From: Fragilaria crotonensis
Lineage: Eukaryota > Bacillariophyta > Fragilariophyceae > Fragilariales > Fragilariaceae
Direction of reading: 5' to 3'
DNA length: 32,530 nucleotides
NCBI GenBank assembly: GCA_022925895.1
Contig: JAKSYS010000698.1
Span: 1 to 32,530 of the forward strand
Shown here: piece after piece, positions 1-9,448 of the stretch
Layout of the letters: every line of letters begins with the position of its first letter
Numbering within the stretch: position 1 is the stretch's first letter
Notes under the pieces: model-generated
What the model saw: the letters and a program-made list of their open reading frames with translations, nothing else
What the model was told of the DNA's origin: nothing
Databases searched by the model: none
Program-made: the position numbers and the translations under genes

Positions 1-21
1 GCGTCTTCCACGCAACCCGAA

Positions 22-179
22 GTGGCATGTCCGAAGATCGGGAAAGGACGGGCAGTCGCCATCAGACAGACGAACACGAGACACAGACAGACGAACACCA
101 CGACACAACACAACACAAGATACGAATTGCTCACAATCCGAACGAACTCGAATCGACAAAGACACTACTCTAGTTAATC
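22..179 (+). repeat. Left terminal repeat A1 of element 1
   Basis: About 155 bp are repeated at 6333-6486 with only small indels: GGGAAAGG against GAAAGG near the start, and a small difference after GATACG. Sequence before the two copies differs completely (…AACCCGAA against …TTTATTTC), which sets the repeat start at the GT of GTGGCATG. Both copies end at TAGTTAATC. It corresponds to the A repeat of the PAT/Kangaroo split-direct-repeat plan. Confidence 0.8.
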
Positions 180-198
180 TGGCCTCTCCCGACCCGAC

Positions 199-923
199 TT
201 GAACCACAGACGCAATGGAGGGTCAGACGACGCTCGCTCACCGATGACGATGACCTTGACGTGGTTGGACGTTTTCAGGAAGCTCGACCAGTGGGAGGTC
301 GTCGAAAAGCTCAGCGCTTTGAATTCGAAGACGAACTCGGTCAGTACAAATTCTACAGGATTCGTACACTTGTGCTCTCCGGAAGTCGCCCACCTTATGG
401 TAAACACGCACGGAGTCATCCGACTCTTTCACCACTTCCACCACGCTGACGATGGACTCAACGACGGGACGAACGCCCTTTGGGCACTGATGGGGCTGGC
501 GGCTTCGCCGCCGCCATGGCGGTCGACACGAAACAGGTCGTAGAGCGACACATCGGAACGCCTTTGATTGGTCGAGGATGCTCGTGGAATTCTACGTCGG
601 ACGTACTGGCGGCGATCAATGAATCTCTGACGACACGTGCCCAGGTGTCAGGCGTCAGCACCGGAGCCACGCGCGAAGCCGAGCCAGCCGGCACCCTGCC
701 GACTGCAACCAGAGGACGACCGAAGAAAGGAAGCGGAACGAAGCACCGGGCGAAGCCAAGCAAGCCAGTCGAAGCGAGCGAGGACGACACAGACGACGTC
801 ACGGTCGTCGGGTTCACGATGAAGCCCACCGTCCCGGTGCCGGCCTTCATCGCAGCCGCCATCATGGACACTTACGTCACACGCGCCAGAGGAGCTCGCC
901 CTACTGATCGTCAACGCCATTAA
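199..923 (+). pseudogene. Element 1 gag-like N-terminal region with AT-hook-like motif
   Basis: Overlapping open frames (199-543 and 480-923) cover the region directly after repeat A1, where gag of a DIRS element is expected. The 480-923 frame encodes 147 residues with a basic stretch around residues 75-95 that includes RGRPKK, the core of an AT-hook (minor-groove DNA binding), followed by an acidic run (EDDTDD). No gag fold can be recognised directly; the assignment rests on position and on the homologous layout of element 2. The frame changes between 449 and 480, so the original reading frame is not intact. It could also be two unrelated fragments. Confidence 0.4.
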
Positions 924-1415
924 ACAGAGAGCGAGCGAGGACCCAGACCCGTCCAGAGCAACCATCCGCGGAGGCAGCCTCTTACATCCCGCGGTGGGTC
1001 CTCAGCGTAGCGGTAAACTCGAGGAGGACCCGGGACCGACAAAGCGAGGGGTGGCGGCATCAAACGCATACTCCAAACGATCGGACGAATGGGCGAAATC
1101 GCTACACCTCAAGCATCTGGCGGTCAGAGCTAGGAGCCTCATTCGGACGGACGACCATGCCAGCACGCCAGGACGCACAGGGACGCCATTCGAAACCTGT
1201 CAACGTTACTGGAGCGACAGGCAGCAAACGCAGCGACCTCGTCCCCCAAACGTCGAAGACAGGCTTTGACTCTTTCCCGCCGTCGACGAAACGAATGGTC
1301 CTTTCGTGTCCGAAAGGGACGCCGACAGGATGATTCGCAGCCGCCCGGTCCAGTCTTTCTCGGACATCCTGACGCTTAGCAACGTGGCCTCGTACAAAAC
1401 CACATCCACCACTTC

Positions 1416-2350
1416 TTGAGGAACACCAAAGGTCGAGACGCGTTCATTCCCATGGGCTTCTGCGCCGCAATCCGCACCGCTTCTTTCACGGCCGACACAC
1501 CTGACCGGCCAGGGGCCTTCAGCCTCTTCTGTTGCGGTCCCCAGACGTTCGCCCGAGCAGCAGCGATCGGGCGAGAAGCCTCTGATCACGCCAGCACCCT
1601 TGTGCAAATGCAACTCAAGACGACCGACACGACCACGGGCTTCTCGAGAAGGACATCAAGAGCATGACAAAACTCAACTTCACGGTGCCGAAAGATTTTC
1701 ACGAACTCGCGCGGCTTATCGAGAACATGAGCGGAGTGCTGGAGCTCCTTTCGGAGCCAATTCCCGCTCACACATGTTGGACGAGTGGAGCGTTTCCTGA
1801 CCAGGGCGGTCGGCTCCACACTGGCGACGCTCCGCCAGCTAGCGCACGCTGACCCTCAGCCGCGTGCAGGTTAGGTTGGTTCATCGAAAACGCATGCAAC
1901 AATACCTAGTTCTCTGCGCTGGAGTCGAACACGAGGACGAGATCAACCCAGCACTCCTAGAATTCAGGTCCACCCGGCAGCAGTTGGAGGACGGCGCCTT
2001 TGTCTTCCCGGCCTGCGACTTCAAGGAGCGGCTGGGACGTGGAGTCGACCAAAGGGCGACTCGCAGCCTGTAGCCGCCGCCGGGCGCTCGAGCCGGACGT
2101 CGCGGGCAACCGCGGACGCAGTCACAAACCCACAGCAGGACCTTTTTCCCGAGACGCGAACGACACTTGGCAGGTGTTCCTCGATCACGTCCGAAGTGGA
2201 CCGATCCCGAACATGTGCTGCAGGTGGCACCTAAACGGGAAGTGCGTCAAGAGCTGTTTCTTGAGCGCCTCGCCGTCGCCCTCACGACCGAACAGACGAC
2301 CGCCGTACGAGCGTGGATAGAGCAGTGCCGGGCGCGCATGCGCCGCCCCT
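1416..2350 (+). pseudogene. Element 1 gag core and degenerate CCCH zinc finger
   Basis: Short frames at 1416-1667, 1664-1852, 1864-2073 and 2000-2320 follow one another in different phases. The piece at 1664 (KLNFTVPKDFHEL…VLELL) parallels the element 2 gag segment with FYTPNTPNDLRVQL…MLELL, which supports homology. Near 2215-2260 the sequence MCCRWHLNGKCVKSC matches the element 2 finger MCVRFQSTGKCQQSC (C-x8-C-x3-C), but the closing histidine (SLAH in element 2) is lost and the downstream part (RAWIEQCRAR) continues in another phase. Such a CCCH finger closes gag in DIRS elements and is thought to bind RNA. The gene cannot make a full-length protein as it stands. Confidence 0.6.
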
Positions 2351-3014
2351 CGTCCGACGCGACGCCGCCCAGCAAGAAAACAAAATTAGGACCCTCTGCA
2401 TCTGCTTACTTCCCGCCTTCGTCGCACAGCCGTCGCAATGGGCGTTCGACCAGGAACGGTCGACGGCCGAGTTCCACAACAGACGCCACGTAGGACGCCC
2501 CGGACTTTATCGGAATCTGCCGCCCGAGACAGTCCCGCGGGAACCCACGCGCACGAACCTTCTCGCCCCCGCCACGTCGCCGACGCCCCGCATCTCTCGC
2601 CAGCCCGCGACGACCCGTCACGAAACGAAGTCGGGCCTGGAGCGCTACGCTCCCGCCCTCGACTCGCCACCGACCGACCACTCCGTGGCGCGCGCATTGT
2701 CGCCCGGAGACGCCCACGACGCGCCGACATCAGCCCTCGCAGACACGCCACGCCCGCTTCCCGGTAAGTTCCCATCGTTGGTGCCATTGCCGACGATCCC
2801 GCTCCCGAACGTCGACTCGCCGTTCCCACGACTCCCCGAACCACGCCTGGCCGATGCCCTTGCCACTATTTTGCACTCCGGCCAACCGCGCACCCACGCG
2901 ACGGAGTTTCGCTTCGACTGGACGCACGACGCCGCCCGCCACAACCTCGCGGTGCTCAAACGGTACGCCTCGACCTCGACGCCGCCCTTCGGGCCCAGCC
3001 GTTCAGCGCCCTGA
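2313..3014 (+). CDS. Proline/arginine-rich linker ORF upstream of element 1 RT
   Basis: An open frame of 233 residues lies between the gag remains and the RT. It is rich in Pro, Arg, Ala and Thr and has no recognisable domain. In element 2 the same position is held by another low-complexity open frame (11581-12339), so it probably represents the fast-evolving N-terminal extension of the RT-RNase H polyprotein rather than a separate gene. Several overlapping frames on both strands are also open here, an effect of the high GC content, so the choice of frame is uncertain. RT-related sequence (GSEFRPTELLAPLL) starts at about 3020 in another phase. Confidence 0.3.
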   Translation: MDRAVPGAHAPPLVRRDAAQQENKIRTLCICLLPAFVAQPSQWAFDQERSTAEFHNRRHVGRPGLYRNLPPETVPREPTRTNLLAPATSPTPRISRQPATTRHETKSGLERYAPALDSPPTDHSVARALSPGDAHDAPTSALADTPRPLPGKFPSLVPLPTIPLPNVDSPFPRLPEPRLADALATILHSGQPRTHATEFRFDWTHDAARHNLAVLKRYASTSTPPFGPSRSAP

Positions 3015-3019
3015 CGCCG

Positions 3020-4966
3020 GGATCCGAGTTTCGCCCCACCGAACTTCTCGCCCCGCTCCTGTCCGCCCACCCCCTCTGGCCGCGTTTTCAGGAGCGCATC
3101 TCCGAAGGGCGAGTTCCCGCTTCGCGAGATCTCAGATTCTGACCGCCTCGCGGACGTGCGCGCCAACTTAGCTCGCGGCAATCACAAATCGGCCCGAGGC
3201 CACGAGGCAAAGTTGATATCCATGCTGAAGGACGAAGCCTCAAGGGTTGGCAGCTACCACCGCGAGAAGCCGCCTTAGAGATCAAGGGATGCGAGGTCGC
3301 GCCTCTGGGGATGGTCGCGCAGACGTCGATCGACGAAAGGAAATTCAATAGAGAAACTCCGACTGACACATGACCAGTCATTCAGCCCGAGCGGGTGGCA
3401 GGACGAAGCGTAAATGAACGCGTGGACACATCCCAACTGACAGAAGCACGTTTCGGAAAAGCATTCAGCAGACTCATGTACCACATCTCGTTCCTGCGCC
3501 AACTATGGCCAGACGAGCCTATCTGGATGACAAAGGTCGACTGCAAATCCGCCTACAGACGAATCCATCTCAAAGCAGCCACAGCCATGAAGTCCTGCAC
3601 GTATCGACGACCTGCTGTTAGTGGCGCTGAGGATGACGTTCGGTGGAGCGCCAAACCCATCGCAATGGAGCGACGTGTCGGAGATGATCACGGACTTGGC
3701 AAACGACCTTGTCCGCAGGGACGACTGGGATCCGAGCGTCTACCACTCGCCGCACCAGCACCTCCTGGACACCGAAGGGCAGTGGACAATGACAAAGGGT
3801 CGGTCGACAAAATGAGTGTTTTCGGCAAGGCGGACTACCGCAGTGAACTATCCACCCTACGACGACCTCCCTCGCTTCGACTGCTACCTGGACGACATTT
3901 TGGGGCCTTCAACCCCGCGACGCAGAAAGAGCGCTGCCGCGATCCGCTGGCGCTCCACCTGGTCGGGAGGCCTTGCGACCCCGAGGTTAAGGAGACTTTT
4001 CCCAGAGACGATATCCTTGCGATCCCAAAGTTCCTGGCCGAGGCCAAACCATCCGAGAGGAAGATGATCCTCGGAGGATGGATCGTGGACACGCCGCTTC
4101 GTCGTCGCACTGCCTCACGATAAGCACATGAGCTGGACGCAAGCCGTTGACAGGATGCTGACGCACAGACATGCCTTCGTGACGACGAGAGACCTAGAGA
4201 CGACCCTCGGACGTTTTAGCCACGCCGCCTACGTCATCCCTTACGCAAGACACTTTATGGGAAGGCTATACAAGGCCTGCGAGCGTTCGAAGCAGGCCGG
4301 GAAGGCGAGACTGACCAAACCCCAACTGGACGACCTGATTCTGTGGAAGGCTTTCCTTCAGAAGGCGTCGCGAGGTATCTCGATCAACAGGCTGGTTTGC
4401 CGGTGGCCGACGCGCATAGTGAGGGTGGACGCATGCCCACAAGGCATCGGAGGCTACTGCCTCAAGAGCGGCCTGGCGTGGCGATATCAGCTACCAGAGC
4501 ACCTGCTGGGGCGAGCGACCCTAAACACTCTCGAGTTCCTTGCTGCCTTTGTGGGGATGATCGTGGAATTCCACGAAGGGGCCGCGTGGACGGACGAAGA
4601 CGTTCTGCTCAGTCAGGGAGACAGCACCTCAGCAGCGGGATGGCTTGCTAAGTCGAACTTCAACGACGATTGTCCGCTTCACCTGACGATAGCCCGAGCG
4701 TTCGCTGATTTCTGCCTCACGCACGAGATAGACCACTACACGCAGTGGTTCCCGGGGAAAGAAAACGAGGTGGCGGACATGCTCTCCCGAGATTTCGCCC
4801 TAGACGACGCGGCACTGACAGACTTGATCACGAAAAACTGCTCACCGTTTGTTCCACAGAACTTCAGGATCATCCCTTTGCGGCCAGCCCTTATTTCGCA
4901 GATTGGAGGCTGGCTGCAGCTGCTAAAACGCAGCTCTTGCCGACTCAACCCGTGCCAAGCGCAATA
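3020..4966 (+). pseudogene. Element 1 reverse transcriptase-RNase H, frameshifted
   Basis: This enzyme would copy the element RNA into DNA and remove the RNA template. Conserved blocks in order: GSEFRPTELLAPLL (3020); ARGNHKSA (about 3165, shared with element 2); VDCKSAYRRIHL (about 3537, RT motif A); LRMTFGGAPNPSQW (about 3628, motif B); FDCYLDDIL (3876-3902, catalytic DD); then an RNase H domain in one clean frame at 4128-4967 with VRVDACPQG, NTLEFLAAF, LLSQGDSTSAAGW and FPGKENEVADMLSR, supplying the D-E-D-D residues. The blocks sit in several phases, so frameshifts occur near 3250, 3600, 3800 and 3930 at least. The RNase H half is intact as a frame. The PGKEN-VAD-LSR ending is typical of DIRS-group RNase H. 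Confidence 0.88.
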
Positions 4967-5059
4967 GCAGCTGGCGCTGTTACGAAAGATTCCTCGGACG
5001 AATCGACGGAGTCGGAGGGAGCCTTTTCTCCAAGGACTCGGACGAGAAGCGAAAGCAGA

Positions 5060-6143
5060 AACGTTCGCCTGCTTCGCCGCCGCCCTTCGGGACGGACGGC
5101 CGCTCCCGACAACCTCAGGAAGCTGGCAATGGACCCTTGTCCGGTTCCATTCGTGCCACCCTCGACGGTGTGGCTCAGGCCTTCAGGCTTAACAAATTTG
5201 AGAGCCCAATCCACGACGCCGCCGGACGACTCGACCCCCTTCTGGCTTTACAACTGAAACGTTACGCCGACGAGGACCCAGGACCTACCCACAGCAGGCG
5301 CTGCCGTTAGAGGTGATTCGAAAGGTTCGATCCTGGGCAAGAAACGAGACGGACATCGCTATTGGACAACTTGTGGTGGTCGCGTTCTTTTCGCCATGAG
5401 GTCGTGCGAATATTCCGATGTCGGAAGCCGACGGACGACATCAGTGATCAGAGTGGACGACGTTCGTTTCCGACAGAAGGGACAGGACCTGCAGACAATC
5501 GACCGAGGACAACTGGAGAATGCCGACACCGTGTCGATCACCTTCCGGCGACAAAAGACGGGGACAAAGGCGCGACAGTGACTCAGCATCGAAACGACAG
5601 GCAGGGACAAACGGACATCTGCCCCGTCCGCGTGCTAGCGGACCTGACGACGAGGGTACGGAGTTACGATTGCCATTCACGGACGAACCCGAAGATTAAC
5701 GCCGTCAGGACGCAGGACTCAGACGAACCCCAACACATCTCTTCCAAGTCCATACTGAGGCAGCTCAGGATGGCGACGACTCTCGCAGGGGAGGAGAGCT
5801 TGGCCTCCAGGCGAGTGGCATCGGCACTCACTCGATCAGATCAGGCGCCGCGATGGCCATGCACCTCGCCGGAGTTCCAAGTGAGACGATTCAGATGGTG
5901 GGGAGTGGCGAAGCCAGACGTTCATGAGATACCTCAATTCAAGTGCCGGACTCGACACTCGGGTAGCCGCACGCATGACGAGTCGACAATCTTTCTACAC
6001 GATCGCCCCAGATTCTGCGGACGAACGACAACCGGAAAATGGCGGAAACCAGGTCGACTCACAATCGCGCGACGGACCCCGCTAGATAACTATCACGGGA
6101 CCGACACCGCGAGACGAACCAGGAGAGAGAGACAAAACTATTA
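5060..6143 (+). pseudogene. Element 1 tyrosine recombinase, frameshifted
   Basis: The YR would insert a circular DNA copy by site-specific strand exchange. The N-terminal core-binding part is visible at about 5149 (RATLDGVAQAFRL…) and the catalytic residues can be placed individually: Arg in FFAMRSCEY (5399-5401), His and Arg in GTHSIRSGAAM (5829-5831 and 5838-5840), Trp (5906-5908) and Tyr in FMRYLN (5930-5932). The full R-H-R-W-Y set is therefore present in the DNA, but in more than one phase: frameshifts lie near 5270, between 5580 and 5830, and between the HxxR box and the Trp at about 5900-5905. The frame ending at 6143 is a shadow in its last part. Element 2 has the homologous gene at 14530-15823. 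Confidence 0.85.
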
Positions 6144-6332
6144 GGACCAGATTCCGATGCCATCTATTTATTTCTACTAGTCTCACGAGCACAAAGAGAA
6201 ACGAGAATGACCACAGACAACACACGAATCGACGCGACAGTGCGCGACAAACGGTACGACGAAACCACGAAGCAGACGACTCATCCGACTAAACGGACTT
6301 AGAGAAATTTGGACAAGACTCGAATTTATTTC

Positions 6333-6486
6333 GTGGCATGTCCGAAGATCGAAAGGACGGGCAGTCGCCATCAGACAGACGAACACGAGACACAGACAGA
6401 CGAACACCACGACACAACACAACACAAGATACGGTGCTCACAATCCGAACGAACTCGAATCGACAAAGACACTACTCTAGTTAATC
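6333..6486 (+). repeat. Right repeat A2 of element 1
   Basis: Second copy of the 22-179 repeat. The 189 bp before it (6144-6332) follow the YR gene, hold no gene, and correspond by position to repeat B1 of a PAT-type element; they end …TTTATTTC directly before GTGGCATG. No second copy of that stretch follows 6486. Confidence 0.8.
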
Positions 6487-6516
6487 CCACCCACCCACAC
6501 CTCCTCTCCTGGCCCG

Positions 6517-6566
6517 ATGCCTAGGTTCATCGGCGCCCCTGGCGCCGGTTACCTCCTGGCCATGCT
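6517..6566 (+). other. Hairpin module shared with the copia 3' region
   Basis: CCTAGGTTCATCGG and CCGGTTACCTCCTGG flank a short GC-rich inverted repeat (GGCGCC-CCT-GGCGCC). The same two flanking blocks in the same order and spacing recur at 31678-31724, in an unrelated copia element, around a different inverted repeat. No function is known to me. Confidence 0.5.
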
Positions 6567-6599
6567 CTGCATGGGGCGGTCACAACAGCGTAAAGTCCG

Positions 6600-7130
6600 C
6601 GACTTTACACCCAGAATTCGGATGCAGAAATTGTGGAAATGTTCAGTCCAAAGACTACAATTAACAGTAGAGACTAAAGAAGATAGTGAGTTCCATCTAC
6701 TTTGGTTTATTTACTAGTGAGATATTGCCATCAAAGATGGCCATGGCAGTAAGAGACAAAAACAAAACACAAAACCACCGAAGTCGTGGGCAGTGATGGG
6801 AACAGGCAAACCCGGCATCGTTCGCATTTTGCTGAACACTGGAGCATCTGCGACAATTATAAAGATGCGTACGGGGCTTAACTGGACCGGTATTCAAAAC
6901 ATCACATACCGATGGCACACTATGGGTGGTCAATTTGTAACAAAACTGCAACAGGAAATTAAATTCAAATTACCCGAGTTTAGTACGTCAAAGATAGTAC
7001 AATGGGTGTGTCACGAGGACACACATACATTGCGCAGAATGCACAGTATGACATGATCATCAGTGCTGATTTACTATCAGAATTAGGTATCGAAATTAAT
7101 TTCAATACCTACGGATAGTATGGGAAGGTG
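6600..7130 (+). pseudogene. Gypsy gag end and aspartic protease remnant
   Basis: At about 6618-6665 one frame reads FGCRNCGNVQSKDY, which looks like the start of a gag zinc knuckle (C-x2-C-G) without its His and last Cys. The retroviral-type protease follows: LLNTGASATII at about 6829-6861, where the catalytic Asp of the D-T-G triad is replaced by Asn, and YDMIISADLLSELGIEI at about 7049-7099, the typical C-terminal block. The two blocks are in different phases. The protease would have cut the gag-pol precursor; this copy is inactive. Confidence 0.7.
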
Positions 7131-7359
7131 CAAATTCCCATGAAGAAAAACACGTAATATCCGATCTACAGATGCTACAGCTATCTACTACCAGTATCGA
7201 ACCTATGGTACTCAAGGAAGCAGAAGCAAGGCAGAAACGTATACTGGATGCAGACTAGTGCGTTAGATCTGGATGACTACGCACACATGGATCGCACCTA
7301 AATAACGATCAACAGAACAACTCAAATGCGTTCGCTACGTAAGTACCCGAAGTTGTTTC

Positions 7360-8640
7360 GTGGAGGACTGGGCGTACTATGTACCGCCTGTACATCTCGA
7401 ACTACGGCCCTTAAATAAGGATGGCTTAAGTATCACGCTCGTCCGTTCCCTGTACCAAAATGCTACGAGAGCAACGAAAGAAATTCAACGCCTATGTGAC
7501 ATAGGAGTATTAACGAAGTGCAATGACTCCGGTGGGCGCACGCGTTCATATAGCCTAAAAGACTGGTGACGTTAGTCTAACGGACTTTCGTGTACTTAAT
7601 AGTTATAAAACGTAAACCATACCGTTACAAGATTGCAGACCTTCTTCAGAAACTTGAAGGGTTTAATTGACAACGGCTCTGGACTTAAGTATGGGCTACT
7701 ACCATATTGTACTGGATAAGAATCCAGCTATCTATGTCGATGATTGTACCCTGGGGCAAATATCGCTACTGTCGCCTACCTATGGGCTTGAATGGCAGTC
7801 CTGACATCTTTCAGGCCATAATTAAATATTATGGGCGATTTGCCTAATGCGTCGTGCCCAGATGACATACTGATTACAACAGGTTCCTACGAGGACCATC
7901 TTCAGCATGCTGAACTCGTGTTGCGCCTAACTGATGTTGGCTTTGCCGTTAACCTACGTCAATCCTCGTTCGCTGTGACCGAGATTGATTACTTAGGCTA
8001 TTGGATTACTCGTCGCGGTATCAACCTCAACCTAAGAAAGTGGAAGCGATTATCGGCTGACACCACCAACTACAAACGGCAGTTAAGACGTTTCTTAGGT
8101 ATGATCAATTACTACCGTGACATGTGGCGACGTAGAAGTCACATACTAGCACCGCTTACGGCGCTGTGTTCTGCCAAAGCTAAATTTATTTGGCATGATA
8201 AAGAACAGAAAGCATTTGAAGACATTAAGGCCATAATTAGTCGAGAGACATTACTGGCTTATCCTGACTTCTCAAAGACTTTCCATTTATACGGACTCCA
8301 GTGATTATCAACTGGGAGCAGTCATAATGCAAAATGACCGTCAGTTAGCTTTCTACAGTAGGAAACTTAACAGCGCTCAAAAGCGTTACCGACTGGTGAA
8401 CAAGAGCTGTTATCCATAGTAGAAACACTTAGGAATTCAAAAATATACTATTAGGTCAAAAACTGATAGTACATACAGATCATAAGAATCTCCTATATCA
8501 GAAAATGTCCACCGATCGTATAATACGATGGAGACTCCTAATAGAAGAGTTTGGACCTACCTTTCTGCATATGAAAGGAGAGAAGAACGTCATTGCTGAC
8601 GCCTTGTCATGATTAGATGCAAACTTCAATGAGAAGTTAC
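7360..8640 (+). pseudogene. Gypsy reverse transcriptase-RNase H remnant
   Basis: RT blocks in order: VHLELRPLNK and KEIQRLCDIGVLTKCND (7360-7569), LDLSMGYYHIVLDKN (about 7680), LPMGLNGSPDIFQ (about 7777), a damaged DDIL block at 7861-7872 (PDDILITTGSYEDHL), FAVNLRQSSFAVTEIDYLGYW and FLGMINYYRDMW (up to 8130), with the RNase H domain from about 8280 (QLAFYSRKL, LIVHTDHKN, KGEKNVIADALS). The longest clean stretch is 157 residues at 7831-8304. Stops and phase changes separate the rest. The order RT then RNase H followed by integrase identifies Ty3/gypsy. Confidence 0.88.
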
Positions 8641-8779
8641 CGCAGAGCCTACAAATGATAGTATGGCTTACATCTTCATGACAAAGGCGGACGTCAAAGC
8701 GGACTTTCCGTTAAGTCGCTAATCGCTAAATACCAACGGTTAGATAACGAACTTAAACGAAGAAGTACGAAATCAAAAG

Positions 8780-9096
8780 TCAAACTTCAATACCAAAACG
8801 ATTGAAGGAGTTGAGGTCATTACGTACCAGGGAAAAATATATATTCCCATTCAACTTCAACAGCGTAGCTTGGTATCATGAGTACCTAGCACACCCAGGC
8901 GAATCACGCACTGAGCAACGATACGTCAAACATGTACGTGGCCAAAATTACGTAGTCACGTTGAGACATTCTGTAAGACATGTCGTGCGTGTCAACTATT
9001 TAAGAAACAAAGGAAGAAATGCGGACGCTTACCTCTAAGGAAGCTGAAGAACTTCCCTGGTCTCGTGTAAACGTAGACTTGATTGGACCATACGTG
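8780..9096 (+). pseudogene. Gypsy integrase, N-terminal half
   Basis: WYHEYLAHPGESRTEQ (about 8865-8920) followed by ETFCKTCRACQLFKK (about 8965) forms the HHCC zinc-binding domain of a gypsy integrase, and WSRVNVDLIGPYV (about 9058-9096) brings the first catalytic Asp. The sequence stops abruptly at the left end of element 2 and resumes at 16672. Across the removed insertion the frame reads on from GPYVV to RTPTSTHT without losing or gaining a base. One phase change lies upstream, between the zinc domain and WSRVNVD. Confidence 0.85.
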
Positions 9097-9447
9097 GTTA
9101 CATGGTCTGGGGTGGGAGCACAGTACTGTGCCTCCAGCGCCACTACTACAACAGGGCACGAAAGTACTGTACGGGCAGCACTACGGGCACGACTACCTGT
9201 ACTATCGTTGGGCGGCAGTTCATATCGGCATGTCGTATCGGCATGTTGTATGCATACATACGTAATGGATACGGTGACATCCACGATTCACCGTTGAACG
9301 CGAAAACTAGCTGCAACGTGAACTCGCCGATCCAAGCCGCTGGAGTGGGAGATTTTGCCCACATCGATCCACCAAAGTGAACCGACTGTGCCAAGCAAAC
9401 TTCCATCCCAGCAACTAAGTCAATAGCTTACTAATCGTTTAATTTTC
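9097..9447 (+). repeat. Split direct repeat A1 of element 2
   Basis: 351 bp repeated as A2. It starts GTTACATGG at the insertion point and ends CGTTTAATTTTC just before the gag ATG. It contains a perfect 14-bp palindrome (GCACAGTACTGTGC, 9118-9131), a tandem TATCGGCATGT pair near 9223-9247, and is rich in GTAC. It probably holds the promoter of the element because it lies directly upstream of gag, but no TATA box stands out. Confidence 0.9.
9118..9131. promoter_or_regulatory. 14-bp perfect palindrome near the A end
   Basis: GCACAGTACTGTGC is self-complementary and lies 21 bp inside the crossover point. An identical copy occurs in A2 at 16102-16115. A recombinase or dimeric regulator could bind it; this is inference from symmetry and position only. 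Confidence 0.4.
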
Positions 9448-9448
9448 A

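Larger units (their letters stand above)
22..6486 (+). mobile_element. DIRS-group (YR) retrotransposon, element 1, decayed
   Basis: The segment carries gag-like remains, a reverse transcriptase-RNase H region and a tyrosine recombinase in that order, flanked by direct repeats of about 155 bp (22-179 and 6333-6486). The absence of a DDE integrase or protease and the presence of a YR domain assign it to the DIRS group. Both repeat copies begin GTGGCATG after unrelated flanking sequence, so the left end is most likely at 22. Element 2 (9097-16671) is a divergent relative: the motifs ARGNHKSA, the RT, RNase H and YR blocks and the termini match. In PAT-type elements a second copy of the sequence preceding A2 (a B2 repeat) should follow A2, but none was found after 6486, so the right end is probably truncated or rearranged. 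All coding regions are broken by frameshifts. Confidence 0.85.

Noticed and set aside
2645-3181. Minus-strand frame of 178 residues
   Set aside because: Shadow of high-GC DNA opposite the element 1 linker and RT start; no recognisable protein.
6690-6720. Possible B2 remnant of element 1 (CCATCTA…TTTATTT…ACTAGT resembling 6158-6180)
   Set aside because: Similarity is limited to about 20 scattered bases and does not end in TTC-GT.
9102-9380. Open frames within repeat A1 and its copy A2 (e.g. 92 residues at 9102)
   Set aside because: They are frames of the terminal repeat in front of gag, repeated in A2, with no domain. The A2 version at 15834-16370 merely fuses B1 and A2.
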